Source: Flavobacterium sp. LPB0248 | GTDB taxonomy: Bacteria > Bacteroidota > Bacteroidia > Flavobacteriales > Flavobacteriaceae | Assembly (NCBI RefSeq): GCF_013388355.1 | Contig: NZ_CP058246.1 | Coordinates: 3,596,001-3,660,000 of the forward strand | Reading direction: 5' to 3' | Length of the DNA stretch: 64,000 nt | The notes under the pieces: model-generated | The model's database searches: none | What the model was told of the DNA's origin: nothing | What the model saw: the letters and a program-made list of their open reading frames with translations, nothing else | Position numbers and translations under genes: made by a program | Shown here: piece by piece, positions 16,239-25,438 of the stretch | How the letters are laid out: each line of letters starts with the position of its first letter | Numbering within the stretch: position 1 is the stretch's first letter

Positions 16239-18482
16239 TTAATAATTCAAGTTCATTCCAAATCCAATTCCCATATCGCTGTCATAATGTGTTGTAATTC
16301 CTATGTTTCGGGTTACAATGTATTTTAGCCCAGCCATATATTCTTTATCGGTATTCCACATTAAATTCATTCGAAGCCTTTGAGATAACGGAATATCTTT
16401 TCGCTCAAACTGTAAACGAACATTTCCATCGGTAAAGACTTCGACTTGCGCTTTTATGAGCATTGGTAAAGTATATTCAGCACCTAAACTGAAAACTGAA
16501 CGATTGTCTTTAGTGTTTTTCTGTCCAAAAAGATTCTGTTCCTGTTCGTCTATTCCCATTTTTCGGTATCGCCAGTCAAAACCAATAAAAGGCATTAACC
16601 ACTGATTTTTACCAATATATCTTCCAATGTGAGTTTCTGTTTCGTAACCATGTTTGTCATTATAACCCAATCTCCATTCGGTTCCAATACTCCATCTGGT
16701 ATTGCTAAACATTGCTTCACCATCATTTCCGTTAGTAGCAAAATCATTTTCTGCTCTAAAATGAAACATTCTATCATCCATTTTTAGCATTTTAAAGGCC
16801 ATTTCAGGATGGTGAATTAATGGATTTGGTGCTGAATTTTCATAACTAAAAATACGTCCCATTCCAGCCATCATGTGATATAATATATGACAATGAAAAA
16901 ACCAGTCGCCATCAGCATTTGCCTGAAACTCGATCGTATCGGTTTCCATTGGCATAATGTCAATTACATTTTTAAGTGGAGAATAATCTCCGTGTTCATT
17001 TAAAATTCTAAAATCATGTCCATGTAAATGCATTGGGTGGCGCATCATCGAACCATTGTATAAAACGATACGAACGTTTTCTCCTTTTTTAATTAAAATT
17101 TTATCCGTTTCGGAAACTACTTTATTATCCAAACTCCAGACATAACGATTCATATTTCCAGAAAGCGTAAAACGCAATTCTTTAACAGGAGCATCTTTTG
17201 GAAGATTGGTTTTAAATGGAGATTTCAGCATTCCGTAATTTAAAGTCACAATTTCTGAAGTTTCAGTACTGTCACTTTCCATTTTCATACCTTCCATATT
17301 ATGATTAGAATGATCCATTTTAGGTTTTGAATTTTCATCTTCGCCTGAAATTTCTGGATACATTACGGCGTTCATGTCCATTTTGTTCAAAGACATATTC
17401 ATACCCATATCGTTCATTTCGCCGTTTATTTTCATCATATCGTTCATCATTTTCATGCCTTCAAAATATTTTAATTTCGAAAGATGATGAACAGGCTGTT
17501 TTTCTCCACTTCCTAAAAACAAAGACGCAGATCCCGTTCTGTCTTCAGCTGTAGCTAAAAAAGCAAAAGATTTATGGTCTTCTGGAACAGTAACGACAAC
17601 ATCATAAGTTTCAGAAACGGCAATAATCAAACGATCCACTTCTACTGGTTCGACATCATTTCCGTCACTTGCAACAACGGTGATTTTGCCTCCGCCGTAA
17701 GTCAGCCAGAAATAACTGGAAGCACCTCCGTTGGCAATTCGCAATCTAACTTTTGAGCCAGGTTTGAGATCTGAAAATTGTTGTTCATTTTTACCATTAA
17801 GCAGAAATTTTTCATAATAAACATCGCTGACATCCATTGCGTTCATTCGTTTCCATTCGTTGGTTACTTTGGTCGAAAAATGTCCTTGTTTGATAGCCTC
17901 GGCATAACTTTGTGTTGTTCCTTTTTTAATTGCAAACCAATCATTGGCATTGTGCAGCATTCGCTGAATATTCTCTGGTTTTAGATCGGACCATTCACTT
18001 AAAATAACTGGAATAGTTGGCAAATCGTCAATACCTTTTCTAATACTTGGATCGTCTTTTTTCTTGTTGATGATAAAAAGTCCGTATAAACCAATTTGTT
18101 CCTGTAGACCCGAATGACTGTGATACCAATAAGTTCCATTCTGAATAATCGGAAAAGTATATTTATGAGTTGTTCCAGGCTCAATTGGCATTTGAGTCAG
18201 ATACGGAACACCATCTTCTTTATTGGGCAGAAATAATCCGTGCCAGTGCATCGAAGTGCTTTCTTTTTTGAGTTCATTATGCACGTAGATTTCTGCAATA
18301 TCACCTTCAGTAAAAGTCAAAGTCGGCATCGGAATTTGTCCGTTTACCACAATTGCACGTTTTTCTTTACCCGAAAAATTGACAATCGTATCGCGAACAT
18401 GCAAATCATAACGCACTACTTTTTGTGCCTTTAGCTGAAAAGCAATTAAAAAAAGGATAAGGATATATTTGATTTTCATCAT
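16239..18482 (-). CDS. Multicopper oxidase (CopA/CueO-like) with C-terminal CopB-like beta-barrel extension
   Basis: A 747-residue exported protein (signal peptide MMKIKYILILFLIAFQLKAQ). It has three cupredoxin domains with all four copper-ligand blocks: HWHG (79-82), HSHSG (121-125), HPMHLHGHDF (482-491) and HCHILYHMMAGM (530-541), so type 1 and trinuclear copper sites are complete. A Met-rich loop (MKMMNDMMKINGEMNDMGMN region, about 345-395) resembles the Cu(I)-binding insert of CueO/PcoA. Residues about 565-747 are not oxidase: they form alternating aromatic strands ending in GIGFGMNLNY, like the outer-membrane CopB/PcoB beta-barrel. Probable role: oxidation of Cu(I) outside the inner membrane. 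It is next to the copper ATPase on the same strand. Confidence 0.88.
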   Translation of the reverse strand: MMKIKYILILFLIAFQLKAQKVVRYDLHVRDTIVNFSGKEKRAIVVNGQIPMPTLTFTEGDIAEIYVHNELKKESTSMHWHGLFLPNKEDGVPYLTQMPIEPGTTHKYTFPIIQNGTYWYHSHSGLQEQIGLYGLFIINKKKDDPSIRKGIDDLPTIPVILSEWSDLKPENIQRMLHNANDWFAIKKGTTQSYAEAIKQGHFSTKVTNEWKRMNAMDVSDVYYEKFLLNGKNEQQFSDLKPGSKVRLRIANGGASSYFWLTYGGGKITVVASDGNDVEPVEVDRLIIAVSETYDVVVTVPEDHKSFAFLATAEDRTGSASLFLGSGEKQPVHHLSKLKYFEGMKMMNDMMKINGEMNDMGMNMSLNKMDMNAVMYPEISGEDENSKPKMDHSNHNMEGMKMESDSTETSEIVTLNYGMLKSPFKTNLPKDAPVKELRFTLSGNMNRYVWSLDNKVVSETDKILIKKGENVRIVLYNGSMMRHPMHLHGHDFRILNEHGDYSPLKNVIDIMPMETDTIEFQANADGDWFFHCHILYHMMAGMGRIFSYENSAPNPLIHHPEMAFKMLKMDDRMFHFRAENDFATNGNDGEAMFSNTRWSIGTEWRLGYNDKHGYETETHIGRYIGKNQWLMPFIGFDWRYRKMGIDEQEQNLFGQKNTKDNRSVFSLGAEYTLPMLIKAQVEVFTDGNVRLQFERKDIPLSQRLRMNLMWNTDKEYMAGLKYIVTRNIGITTHYDSDMGIGFGMNLNY

Positions 18483-18524
18483 GATTATAATTTTAAATCA
18501 ATTGAGTACAATTTAATTTTGTTA

Positions 18525-18687
18525 AGCTCCAGCGGAGCTAAATATTTATAGAAATTCAATTACGTTGATGTAAAAGAGCTCCGGCGGAGCGAAATATAAG
18601 CTCAATAAAAAAAAGGTGTCGCTCCCTTGGAGCTTTACTGTCGATACTAATATTATTTCTATAAATATTTCGCTTCTCCGAAGCGTA
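18525..18687. repeat. Composite repeat with GCTCC-GGAGC palindromes
   Basis: The 319-bp gap between the copper genes holds the palindromes AGCTCCAGCGGAGCT (18525-18539) and GAGCTCCGGCGGAGC (18576-18590), a third degenerate copy near 18620 (GCTCCCTTGGAGC) and a fourth near 18672 (GCTTCTCCGAAGC). AAATATTTATAGAAAT (18540-18555) is mirrored by ATTTCTATAAATATTT at 18655-18670, so the unit as a whole is an inverted repeat of about 160 bp. It has no ORF and looks like a small non-autonomous element. It lies directly upstream of the multicopper oxidase gene. Confidence 0.75.
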
Positions 18688-18801
18688 TTTTTTTTCTGTT
18701 TTTTTTCACACAGCGCCATTTAAATTAGTGAAACGCCTTTAACCACATTCCGTATAGTTATCGGGGATGTTTCTATATGTTTAAAATGATTAAACTCCAA
18801 C

Positions 18802-21348
18802 TTATAATTTTAGATTTCTCAATCGTAAAGCATTTACGATTACGGATACAGAACTTAAACTCATTGCTACTGCAGCCAACATCGGCGAAAGCAAGATTCC
18901 TAAAAACGGATATAAAATTCCTGCTGCAATTGGAACGCCCAAAGTATTATAAATGAAGGCAAAGAATAAATTCTGTTTAATATTTGACATTACAGCGTGG
19001 CTGAGGTTTTTAGCTTTTACAATTCCGTTTAAATCGCCTTTAACCAAAGTAATTTTAGCGCTTTCGATTGCAACATCAGTTCCTGTTCCCATAGCAATTC
19101 CGATGTTAGATTGTGCTAAAGCAGGCGCATCGTTGATTCCGTCTCCCGCCATGGCAACAATTTTTCCTTGAGCTTGAAGACGTTCAATTTCTTTTAATTT
19201 ATCGTGTGGAAGACAATCTGCTTTAAATGAACTCAAATGCAAATGTTCGGCAACTGCTTTTGCGGTGTTATGATTATCTCCCGTCATCATGATAACCTCA
19301 ACGCCTTGATCGATTAATTCTTTGATCGCTTTTGCACTGTTTTCTTTAATGGCATCAGTAATGGCAACATAACCTAAAACAACATTTTCAATTGCGATGT
19401 ACGAAATAGTTTTTCCTAAATTTTGTTCAGCAGTTACTTTTTGTTCTAAATCACTAGAAACAGAAACGCCGATTTCTTTCATTAATTTTTTATTTCCTAA
19501 AGCTACTTTTTTGTTTTCGATCGTTCCTAAAACTCCTTTTCCAGCAATAGTTTCAAAACCTTGAACTTCTTTTAAAGCACTATTTTTTGCTTTCGCAAAA
19601 TTAACCACAGCTTGTGCTAGTGGATGTTCACTATGTTGATTTAGCGAAGCAATATTTTGAAGCAGAAAATCTTCCTCATTAGTAATCGAATAGACTTTTT
19701 CTACAGATGGTTTTCCTTCTGTGATGGTTCCTGTTTTGTCGGTGATTAAAACATCAATTTTATTCATGTTTTCTAGAGCTTCGGCATTTTTGATTAAGAT
19801 TCCGTTTTGTGCTCCTTTACCAACCCCAACCATAACCGACATGGGAGTTGCCAACCCAAGCGCACAAGGACAGGCAATAATTAAAACAGCAATAGCATTA
19901 ATTAATCCGTAGACATAAGCAGGTTCAGGACCGAATTTCGCCCAAGCAAAAAAAGTTAAAACCGAAATAATAACAACGGTTGGAACAAAATATTTAGAAA
20001 CACGATCGGCTAATTTCTGAATCGGAGCGCGAGATCTGCTAGCGTCATTTACCATTTGGATAATCTGCGAAAGCATCGTTTCTGAACCAACTTTTTCAGC
20101 AATCATAACAAATGATTTTGTTCCATTTATTGTTCCAGAAATTACAGCATCGCCTGTTTTTTTATCAACAGGAATAGGTTCTCCGGTTATCATCGATTCA
20201 TCGATACTGCTTTCGCCAGTAGTTATTTTTCCGTCAACGGGAATTTTTTCTCCTGGTTTTACACGAAGTAAATCGCCCTTTTTAATGTTATGAATAGAAA
20301 TTACTTTATCAATTCCGTTTTCAATTAAAGTCGCCTCAGTTGGCGCTAATTTTAATAGTTCTTTTATGGCTCCATTAGTTTGTCCGTGCGCTTTGGCTTC
20401 CAATAATTGTCCTAATAAAACTAAGGTGATAATTACGGTTGCGGCTTCAAAATACAAATGAATGGTTCCGTGATGCGATTTGAATTCGGATGGAAAAATA
20501 TCAGGAAAAAACATTCCGACAATACTGAAAAGGAAAGCAACACTAGTTCCTATTCCAATTAAAGTAAACATATTTAAATTCCATGTCACAATGGATTTGT
20601 ATGCACGAACAAAAAACATCCATCCTGCATAAAACAATACTGGAAGCGAAAATAGAAATTGAACCCAATTCCATTTTTCGATAGACATTATATTGTAAAG
20701 CGGATTATTCGGAATCATTTCTGACATTGAAATAATGAAAATAGGAAGTGTAAACAAAATCGCAATTTTCATTTTCTTCAATAAATCTAAATAGGTTTTG
20801 TTTTCCTCACTTTCAGAAGCTTGCATTGGAACTAAATCCATTCCGCAAATCGGACAGTCGCCAGGTTCGTTCGAAACAATTTCTGGATGCATGGGACACG
20901 TAAATTGTGTCGCAGTTATGGCAACTTGAGGCACTAAATCCATTCCGCAAACCGGACAATCTCCAGGTTTGTTGTACGTTTTGTCACCTTCGCAATGCAT
21001 TGGGCAATAATAAACGCCATTTGCACTATGCACATGTACTTTTTTAGTTTCTGTTTTATGATGGTCGTGATTGTGACCGTTATGTTCTTTTTTATGACCA
21101 GAACAGCAAGATTTAACGGCTGTTTCTCCATGGTTTTTAGGAGAATCCATTTCGATAGTATAATTTCCTGCAGCAGACAAAACTTCTTGAAATTTTTCTG
21201 TCGGCACATGTTTGTCCATTGTGATCGTAGCAGTCGGCGGATTTAGAATTACTTCTGCCTGAACCCCTTCAACTTCATTTAAAGTTTTTTCTACTTTTTT
21301 GCGGCATCCGTCGCAAGACATCCCTGAAATTATATATTGATGAGTCAT
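18802..21348 (-). CDS. copA: Copper-exporting P1B-type ATPase (CopA-like)
   Basis: An 848-residue inner-membrane pump exporting Cu(I) from the cytosol. Order of parts: HMA domain (3-68) with GMSCDGC, His-rich linker (about 83-108, HNGHNHDHH), two heavy-metal-binding domains of the C-P-M-H...C-P-x-C-G-M-D type (113-140 and 149-174), membrane helices, the ion-pathway CPC motif (493-495), the phosphorylated Asp in DKTGT (D537), the HP/SEHPLA motif, and GDGINDAPA. The CPC motif supports monovalent copper or silver specificity. It is larger than typical CopA because of the doubled Cys/His domains. Neighbours are the multicopper oxidase downstream and a metal-responsive-looking AraC regulator upstream. 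Confidence 0.93.
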   Translation of the reverse strand: MTHQYIISGMSCDGCRKKVEKTLNEVEGVQAEVILNPPTATITMDKHVPTEKFQEVLSAAGNYTIEMDSPKNHGETAVKSCCSGHKKEHNGHNHDHHKTETKKVHVHSANGVYYCPMHCEGDKTYNKPGDCPVCGMDLVPQVAITATQFTCPMHPEIVSNEPGDCPICGMDLVPMQASESEENKTYLDLLKKMKIAILFTLPIFIISMSEMIPNNPLYNIMSIEKWNWVQFLFSLPVLFYAGWMFFVRAYKSIVTWNLNMFTLIGIGTSVAFLFSIVGMFFPDIFPSEFKSHHGTIHLYFEAATVIITLVLLGQLLEAKAHGQTNGAIKELLKLAPTEATLIENGIDKVISIHNIKKGDLLRVKPGEKIPVDGKITTGESSIDESMITGEPIPVDKKTGDAVISGTINGTKSFVMIAEKVGSETMLSQIIQMVNDASRSRAPIQKLADRVSKYFVPTVVIISVLTFFAWAKFGPEPAYVYGLINAIAVLIIACPCALGLATPMSVMVGVGKGAQNGILIKNAEALENMNKIDVLITDKTGTITEGKPSVEKVYSITNEEDFLLQNIASLNQHSEHPLAQAVVNFAKAKNSALKEVQGFETIAGKGVLGTIENKKVALGNKKLMKEIGVSVSSDLEQKVTAEQNLGKTISYIAIENVVLGYVAITDAIKENSAKAIKELIDQGVEVIMMTGDNHNTAKAVAEHLHLSSFKADCLPHDKLKEIERLQAQGKIVAMAGDGINDAPALAQSNIGIAMGTGTDVAIESAKITLVKGDLNGIVKAKNLSHAVMSNIKQNLFFAFIYNTLGVPIAAGILYPFLGILLSPMLAAVAMSLSSVSVIVNALRLRNLKL

Positions 21349-21440
21349 TGTATTGGTTTTTAAGTATTACAACGCAAATTTCTGAACTATCTGTGAGTTT
21401 GATTTGTAGAATTTTGGGAATGATTTGTAAGATTTACTAA

Positions 21441-21660
21441 ATGCTGTTTTTTAACGCAGAGAGCGCAAAGAATTTACGCAAAGAGCACTAAGTTTTGTTT
21501 GTTTAAAGATTAGAGAGTTCTCAAAGCTTTGCGCATAAAAAGTTAGCCACAGATTAAAAAGATTAACACAGATTTTTAAAAATCCTTCTAATCCCTTTAA
21601 TCTGTGGCTAAAAAACTTTGCGAACTTCGCGTAAACCTTAGCGTCTTTGCGGTTAAAAAA
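21441..21660. repeat. Mosaic of intergenic repeats upstream of copA
   Basis: The 314-bp gap contains two nested families. The inner element has arms TAGCCACAGATT (21544-21555) and AATCTGTGGCTA (21599-21610), the same family as 14602-14677. The outer sequence is related to 'AACGCAGAGAGCGCAAAG' (about 21453) and 'TTGCGAACTTCGCGTAAA' / 'TAGCGTCTTTGCGG' (about 21618-21655), which read as opposite-oriented copies of a GCAAAG-rich repeat. No ORF is present. Confidence 0.7.
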
Positions 21661-21662
21661 AG

Positions 21663-22223
21663 CTACAAATTCTCGATCTGAATACGCTTATTATCTTTCA
21701 ATTGTTTAAATGAAGTAGGAGTGTAGCCTGTAATTTTTTTGAATTGATTGCTCAAATGCGCTACATTACTGTAATTTAGAATATCGGCAATTTCGCTTAA
21801 TGAAAGCTCATTATAAATCAATAATTCTTTTACTTTTTCGATTTTCTGATTGATAAAATACTTTTCGATTGTTGTGTTTTCGATTTCAGAAAATAAGTTG
21901 CTTAACGAATTATAATCTTGATTTAAGTTTTCTGCGAGATATTCTGATAGGTTGATTTTTAAATCATTGTTTTTATGATGAACCAAATCTACAATCAGGT
22001 TTTTTATTCTTTCGACTGTTTTCGTTTTTTTATCATCGAGTAGATCAAAACCCAGAGATTGCAGGTTTTTTAATAAAATTTCTTTTTGCAAATCGTTGAT
22101 TTCTTCCTGTAGTTCAACTTCTCCTAATTCTACAGAAATAGGTTGAAGTCCGAGTTTTTCGAACTCAGACTTCACTACCATTTTGCATCGGCTGCACACC
22201 ATATTTTTGATGTAAAGCTTCAT
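21663..22223 (-). CDS. AraC-family regulator with N-terminal metal-binding-like (HMA-type) domain
   Basis: A 186-residue protein starting MKLYIKNMVCSRCKMVVKSE; the longer in-frame version adds 11 codons that overlap the neighbour's end. Residues 1-72 look like a ferredoxin-like HMA domain: MVCSRC gives a CxxC metal site, followed by VELGEVELQEE and LQSLGFDLLDD. The C-terminal 100 residues are an AraC helix-turn-helix pair (LSLSEIADILNYSNVAHLSN, then FKKITGYTPTSFKQL). There is no cupin domain. Its place between the copper ATPase and a DUF3347 gene, with 2 bp to the latter, suggests a regulator that binds Cu(I) and controls this block; this is inference. Confidence 0.82.
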   Translation of the reverse strand: MKLYIKNMVCSRCKMVVKSEFEKLGLQPISVELGEVELQEEINDLQKEILLKNLQSLGFDLLDDKKTKTVERIKNLIVDLVHHKNNDLKINLSEYLAENLNQDYNSLSNLFSEIENTTIEKYFINQKIEKVKELLIYNELSLSEIADILNYSNVAHLSNQFKKITGYTPTSFKQLKDNKRIQIENL

Positions 22224-22225
22224 AT

Positions 22226-22756
22226 TTATTTGATCGTTTCTACCACATTTCCGCAAGTCAGCATCGAAGAACCGTAATAAGGGTTTTTAACTGCTTTTTC
22301 TTTGCTTAACCAATCTGCGTCTGCCATTGGGCAATATTGTTTATAGATTGGCTCTTCTGGACTAGAAACTTTTATAAGATCGTAAGTGCTTTTAGATAAT
22401 GATTTAAAAGTCTCACGCTGTTTTTTAAGATCTGTTGTAGTTGAAATGCTTTTGGCATCTGCAGTTAATTTTTTTACCACTTTCATCCAAACAGTATGTT
22501 CGTTGCTTTTTAATTTGTCCATTTTTACGGCAGTAATGGCAGTCAATAAAGTTGCAGCTTTTGCCGAAGTTAATTTGCTGTCACTTTTGATAAGCGCATC
22601 TTTTACCGAAAAATAAGCATCATAAACAGATTGCAGCTGACTTGCATCTGCGATTTCTGTTGTTTCTGATTCAGCTCTTAATGTATTTGCCTGAATATTA
22701 TTTGCACTAAAAAATACTGTTAGTGCAGTTGCTAAAGCTATAATTGATTTTTTCAT
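22226..22756 (-). CDS. Secreted DUF3347 protein
   Basis: A 176-residue exported protein (signal peptide MKKSIIALATALTVFFSANN to about residue 23). The body is helical (LQSVYDAYFSVKDALIKSD, TLLTAITAVKM) and ends in a conserved tail IYKQYCPMADADWLSKE, NPYYGSSMLTCGNV, whose Cys and Met residues could bind copper. This tail is typical of DUF3347, a domain also found fused to CusB-type efflux adaptors. It is directly upstream of the metal-binding AraC gene and probably co-transcribed with it. A periplasmic copper-binding or copper-handling role is inferred. Confidence 0.85.
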   Translation of the reverse strand: MKKSIIALATALTVFFSANNIQANTLRAESETTEIADASQLQSVYDAYFSVKDALIKSDSKLTSAKAATLLTAITAVKMDKLKSNEHTVWMKVVKKLTADAKSISTTTDLKKQRETFKSLSKSTYDLIKVSSPEEPIYKQYCPMADADWLSKEKAVKNPYYGSSMLTCGNVVETIK

Positions 22757-22854
22757 TGTATATATTATTTGATTAAAGGATTTTAAATTTCCTTTAAAGT
22801 TAATTAAAAATTCGTTTCAATAAGACCCAATATGGGCTGTCACCAATTCAATAA

Positions 22855-23211
22855 TTATATTTTAGGCTTAAGCCAGATAGAAGTGAATCCTGAAGAAATA
22901 TCGGATTCGTTATAAGAGGAAATTGTGTTTTTTAAAGAAAAATTGAATACATCGTTTTGTAAATTAAAATTATTTGAATCTAAAATAACAAATTGAAGTA
23001 CAGAGGTATTGCAACTAGAATGACGGCATTTGCCATCGCAATCTTGTTTTTCTTTTTTAGAAGTCTTCTTTTCACAGCACTTTTTAGAGCAACTGTCAGT
23101 TTCTTTTGAAATTTCTGTATGATGCTCCATGTTGCATGCATAACTAACACCGGGATTCAAGAAGAAACTCAGCGTTAGGAAAAGCATTATTATGTGGACT
23201 TTTTTGGTCAA
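22855..23211 (-). CDS. Secreted Cys/His-rich small protein
   Basis: A 118-residue protein with a signal peptide (about 26 residues, ending VSYAC). The first mature half contains MEHHTE, then CSKKCCEKK, then DCDGKCRHSSC: nine Cys counting C26, with His and Lys, resembling a metal-chelating region. The second half (TSVLQFVILDSNNFNLQ, then SSGFTSIWLKPKI) is unrecognised. Proteins with this layout often precede copper or heavy-metal resistance genes in Bacteroidota. It is in the same direction as the copper genes, 98 bp upstream of the DUF3347 gene, with its own promoter box at 23231-23238. Confidence 0.65.
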   Translation of the reverse strand: MTKKVHIIMLFLTLSFFLNPGVSYACNMEHHTEISKETDSCSKKCCEKKTSKKEKQDCDGKCRHSSCNTSVLQFVILDSNNFNLQNDVFNFSLKNTISSYNESDISSGFTSIWLKPKI

Positions 23212-23230
23212 AGAAATTGTTTTATGAATA

Positions 23231-23238
23231 CAAATTTA
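23231..23238 (-). promoter_or_regulatory. -7 promoter box for the Cys/His-rich gene
   Basis: Minus-strand TAAATTTG matches TANNTTTG exactly and sits 19 bp before the start codon. No TTG is seen at the expected -33 distance. Confidence 0.45.
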
Positions 23239-23280
23239 GTTAAAAATATTCGCAGAAATTATTTTTTAAGATTTCGATAA

Positions 23281-24114
23281 CTAGAGTTTTTTGAAATCGG
23301 TTGGTTTCATGTTTCTGCGTTTTTTAAAATAGTTGGTCAAATGACTTTCATCTGTGAAGCCAAACTCGTAGGCAATTTGTTTAATGGGCAATTGATTATT
23401 GTGAAATCTCTTTTCGATTAAAGTCATTCTTAAATTATGAATGTATTCGCGATAACTAATGCTGAAAGTTCTTTTAAAATAAGCACTAAAATACGTTTGA
23501 GCAATATTAAAATGTTCTGCAATTACTTTTATCTGAACCAGTTTTGGCTGATAAATATTTTGATGTATGTAATTGGCAATTTGTTCATTATCCAAATGTT
23601 TCGATGTCATCTGTAGATTCATACATCGAATGGTTTCTTTAATAAGTCCAAAAATCGAAAGAATCTGATAGAATACAATTGGAGAATTGGTAACATCAAT
23701 ATACTCTCCATATTTTGTAATGTTCTCGACAGTATTTTTTAGGATAGTTTTGCAAGGCTCATCAAATTTTAAAACCGTTTCTTTTAAAATTTTATCGCGC
23801 ATAAAACTTTCAGGTGTATGAATCAAGAATTCGTCACAGGTTAAGTTTTGTTTTGAATTAAAATAATTATCTGTGAATTTGATAAAAATAAAACGAGTAC
23901 TTTTTTTAATGTCGAAGTAATGTTCGTCATCAGGAGAAATTACAAATAGATCGCCTGCTTTATAATGAAGGAGATTATTATTTATGTGATGAATGCCGCT
24001 TCCTTTCTTGATATAGATGATTTCGTAATAGGTATGCGTATGTGGAGGAAGATGAAATTTTTCTTCTTCAAACTCATCCAGAACAAGCGTTTTAAACTGA
24101 TTTAATTTAGGTAT
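23281..24114 (-). CDS. AraC-family regulator (cupin + AraC HTH) lacking a standard start codon
   Basis: The open frame covers about 277 residues: an N-terminal cupin-like sensor (LDEFEEEKFHLPPHTHTYYE, HHINNNLLHYKAGDLFVISP) and a C-terminal AraC DNA-binding domain (VIAEHFNIAQTYFSAYFKRT, IKQIAYEFGFTDESHLTNYF). The frame opens after a TAA at 24118-24120 with GTT ATA CCT AAA and has no ATG or GTG before the cupin. The start given here is the ATA at 24112-24114, exactly where homologues would begin (x-I-P-K-L-N-Q). The first TTG start, at 23826, would remove most of the cupin. Either a rare ATA start is used, or the start codon has mutated. Divergent from an MFS exporter it may control. Confidence 0.7.
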   Translation of the reverse strand: MPKLNQFKTLVLDEFEEEKFHLPPHTHTYYEIIYIKKGSGIHHINNNLLHYKAGDLFVISPDDEHYFDIKKSTRFIFIKFTDNYFNSKQNLTCDEFLIHTPESFMRDKILKETVLKFDEPCKTILKNTVENITKYGEYIDVTNSPIVFYQILSIFGLIKETIRCMNLQMTSKHLDNEQIANYIHQNIYQPKLVQIKVIAEHFNIAQTYFSAYFKRTFSISYREYIHNLRMTLIEKRFHNNQLPIKQIAYEFGFTDESHLTNYFKKRRNMKPTDFKKL

Positions 24115-24139
24115 AACTTAATTATACAATTTTATATCA

Positions 24140-24180
24140 CAAATATACAATTTTTAATTCGCTTAATGGTCTTAATTTTG
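24140..24180. promoter_or_regulatory. Divergent promoters, AraC gene / MFS gene
   Basis: A minus-strand -7 box TATATTTG (24140-24147) and a plus-strand -7 box TAATTTTG (24173-24180), both exact TANNTTTG matches, are separated by 25 bp in the shared intergenic region. The layout suits co-regulation of the two genes. Confidence 0.6.
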
Positions 24181-24217
24181 CCTCGTAGAAATCTATTCCT
24201 TTCTACATTAAATCAAA

Positions 24218-25384
24218 ATGAAAAAAAGTCTTATTGCACTCTCTTTAGGAGGGTTAACTATTGGAATTACAGAATTTGTAATGATGGGATTACTCCCAGA
24301 TATTGCTTCAGATATGAAAGTTTCAATTCCTGTTGCTGGATATTTAATTTCGTCTTATGCACTTGGAGTTGTTATTGGAGCACCTTTATTAGTAATCGCA
24401 GGAAGAAATTATGCGCCAAAAAAAATGCTTTTGATTTTGGCTTTAATGCTGGCAGTTTTTAATGCATTATCAATTATAGCTCCTGATTATAATGTTCTAT
24501 TTGCTTCTCGATTTTTATCTGGATTGCCGCACGGAGCATTCTTTGGAGTGGGAGCGGTAGTCGCAAGCCGTTTGGCAGACAAAGGAAAAGAAGCGCAGGC
24601 AATTTCTATAATGTTTGCTGGTTTGACTATTGCTAATTTAATTGGTGTGCCAATTGGAACTTATATTGGACACCACTTTATTTGGCGTTATACTTTTGTA
24701 TTAATTGCTATTGTAGGTTTGTTGACATTTTTGGCTATTTATATGTGGATGCCAAATCTCGAGAAAGGAGAAAGCGTGAATATGAAAACGCAGCTTCAGT
24801 TTTTTAAGAAAACAGAAGCTTGGTTAATTATCGGAATTACAGCAATTGGTTTCGGAGGTTTATTTGCTTGGATTAGTTATATCGCACCTCTTTTGATTAA
24901 TGTTTCTAAGTTTTCGCCAGAAGATGTTTCTTCTATCTTGATTTTAGCAGGATTAGGAATGGTAGTCGGTAATTTCGTCGGTGGTAAATTGGCAGATCGT
25001 TTTTCGCCAGCGCCAACAACGTTGGCTCTACTGCTTGTTATGTCAACTGATTTGATTTTGGTTTATTTCTTCTCATTCAATCAATATGCTTCTTTATTTC
25101 TAACTTTCTTAACCGGTGCCATTTCATTCTCTGTAATTGCGCCAATTCAGATGTTGATGATTAGAACTGCAAAAGGAGCAGAGATGATTGCTTCGGCATC
25201 TCTTCAAGGAAGTTTTAATATTGGTAATGCTTTAGGTGCTTTTCTAGGCGGTTTACCTTTAGCGGCAGGATTTAGTTATTCTTCTCCTAATCTTATTGGA
25301 GTTGTAATGTCGGTTATCGGAATGATCATTACATTCATATTGATGAGGTTACATCAAAAGCAAGTTCAGGTACAAGCTATCTGA
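24218..25384 (+). CDS. Major facilitator superfamily exporter (DHA1/AraJ-like)
   Basis: A 388-residue inner-membrane protein with 12 predicted membrane helices. The first helices read LSLGGLTIGITEFVMMGLLP, the E-F-x-x-x-G-L-L-P pattern of the AraJ/YdhP/sugar-efflux (DHA1) branch, and the loop GRNYAPKKMLLILAL holds the usual MFS loop 2-3 motif. Length is normal. Substrates of such transporters include drugs and arabinose polymers; nothing here fixes which. It is transcribed divergently from the AraC gene and ends in a hairpin terminator. Confidence 0.88.
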   Translation: MKKSLIALSLGGLTIGITEFVMMGLLPDIASDMKVSIPVAGYLISSYALGVVIGAPLLVIAGRNYAPKKMLLILALMLAVFNALSIIAPDYNVLFASRFLSGLPHGAFFGVGAVVASRLADKGKEAQAISIMFAGLTIANLIGVPIGTYIGHHFIWRYTFVLIAIVGLLTFLAIYMWMPNLEKGESVNMKTQLQFFKKTEAWLIIGITAIGFGGLFAWISYIAPLLINVSKFSPEDVSSILILAGLGMVVGNFVGGKLADRFSPAPTTLALLLVMSTDLILVYFFSFNQYASLFLTFLTGAISFSVIAPIQMLMIRTAKGAEMIASASLQGSFNIGNALGAFLGGLPLAAGFSYSSPNLIGVVMSVIGMIITFILMRLHQKQVQVQAI

Positions 25385-25406
25385 TTTTAAAATATTCAAT
25401 TTTCTT

Positions 25407-25438
25407 AGCCCTTAACTTTTGTTTAAGGGCTTTTTTTG
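25407..25438 (+). terminator. Terminator after the MFS gene
   Basis: Stem AGCCCTTAAC / TTTAAGGGCT with a short loop, followed by seven T, 23 bp after the stop codon. Confidence 0.85.
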
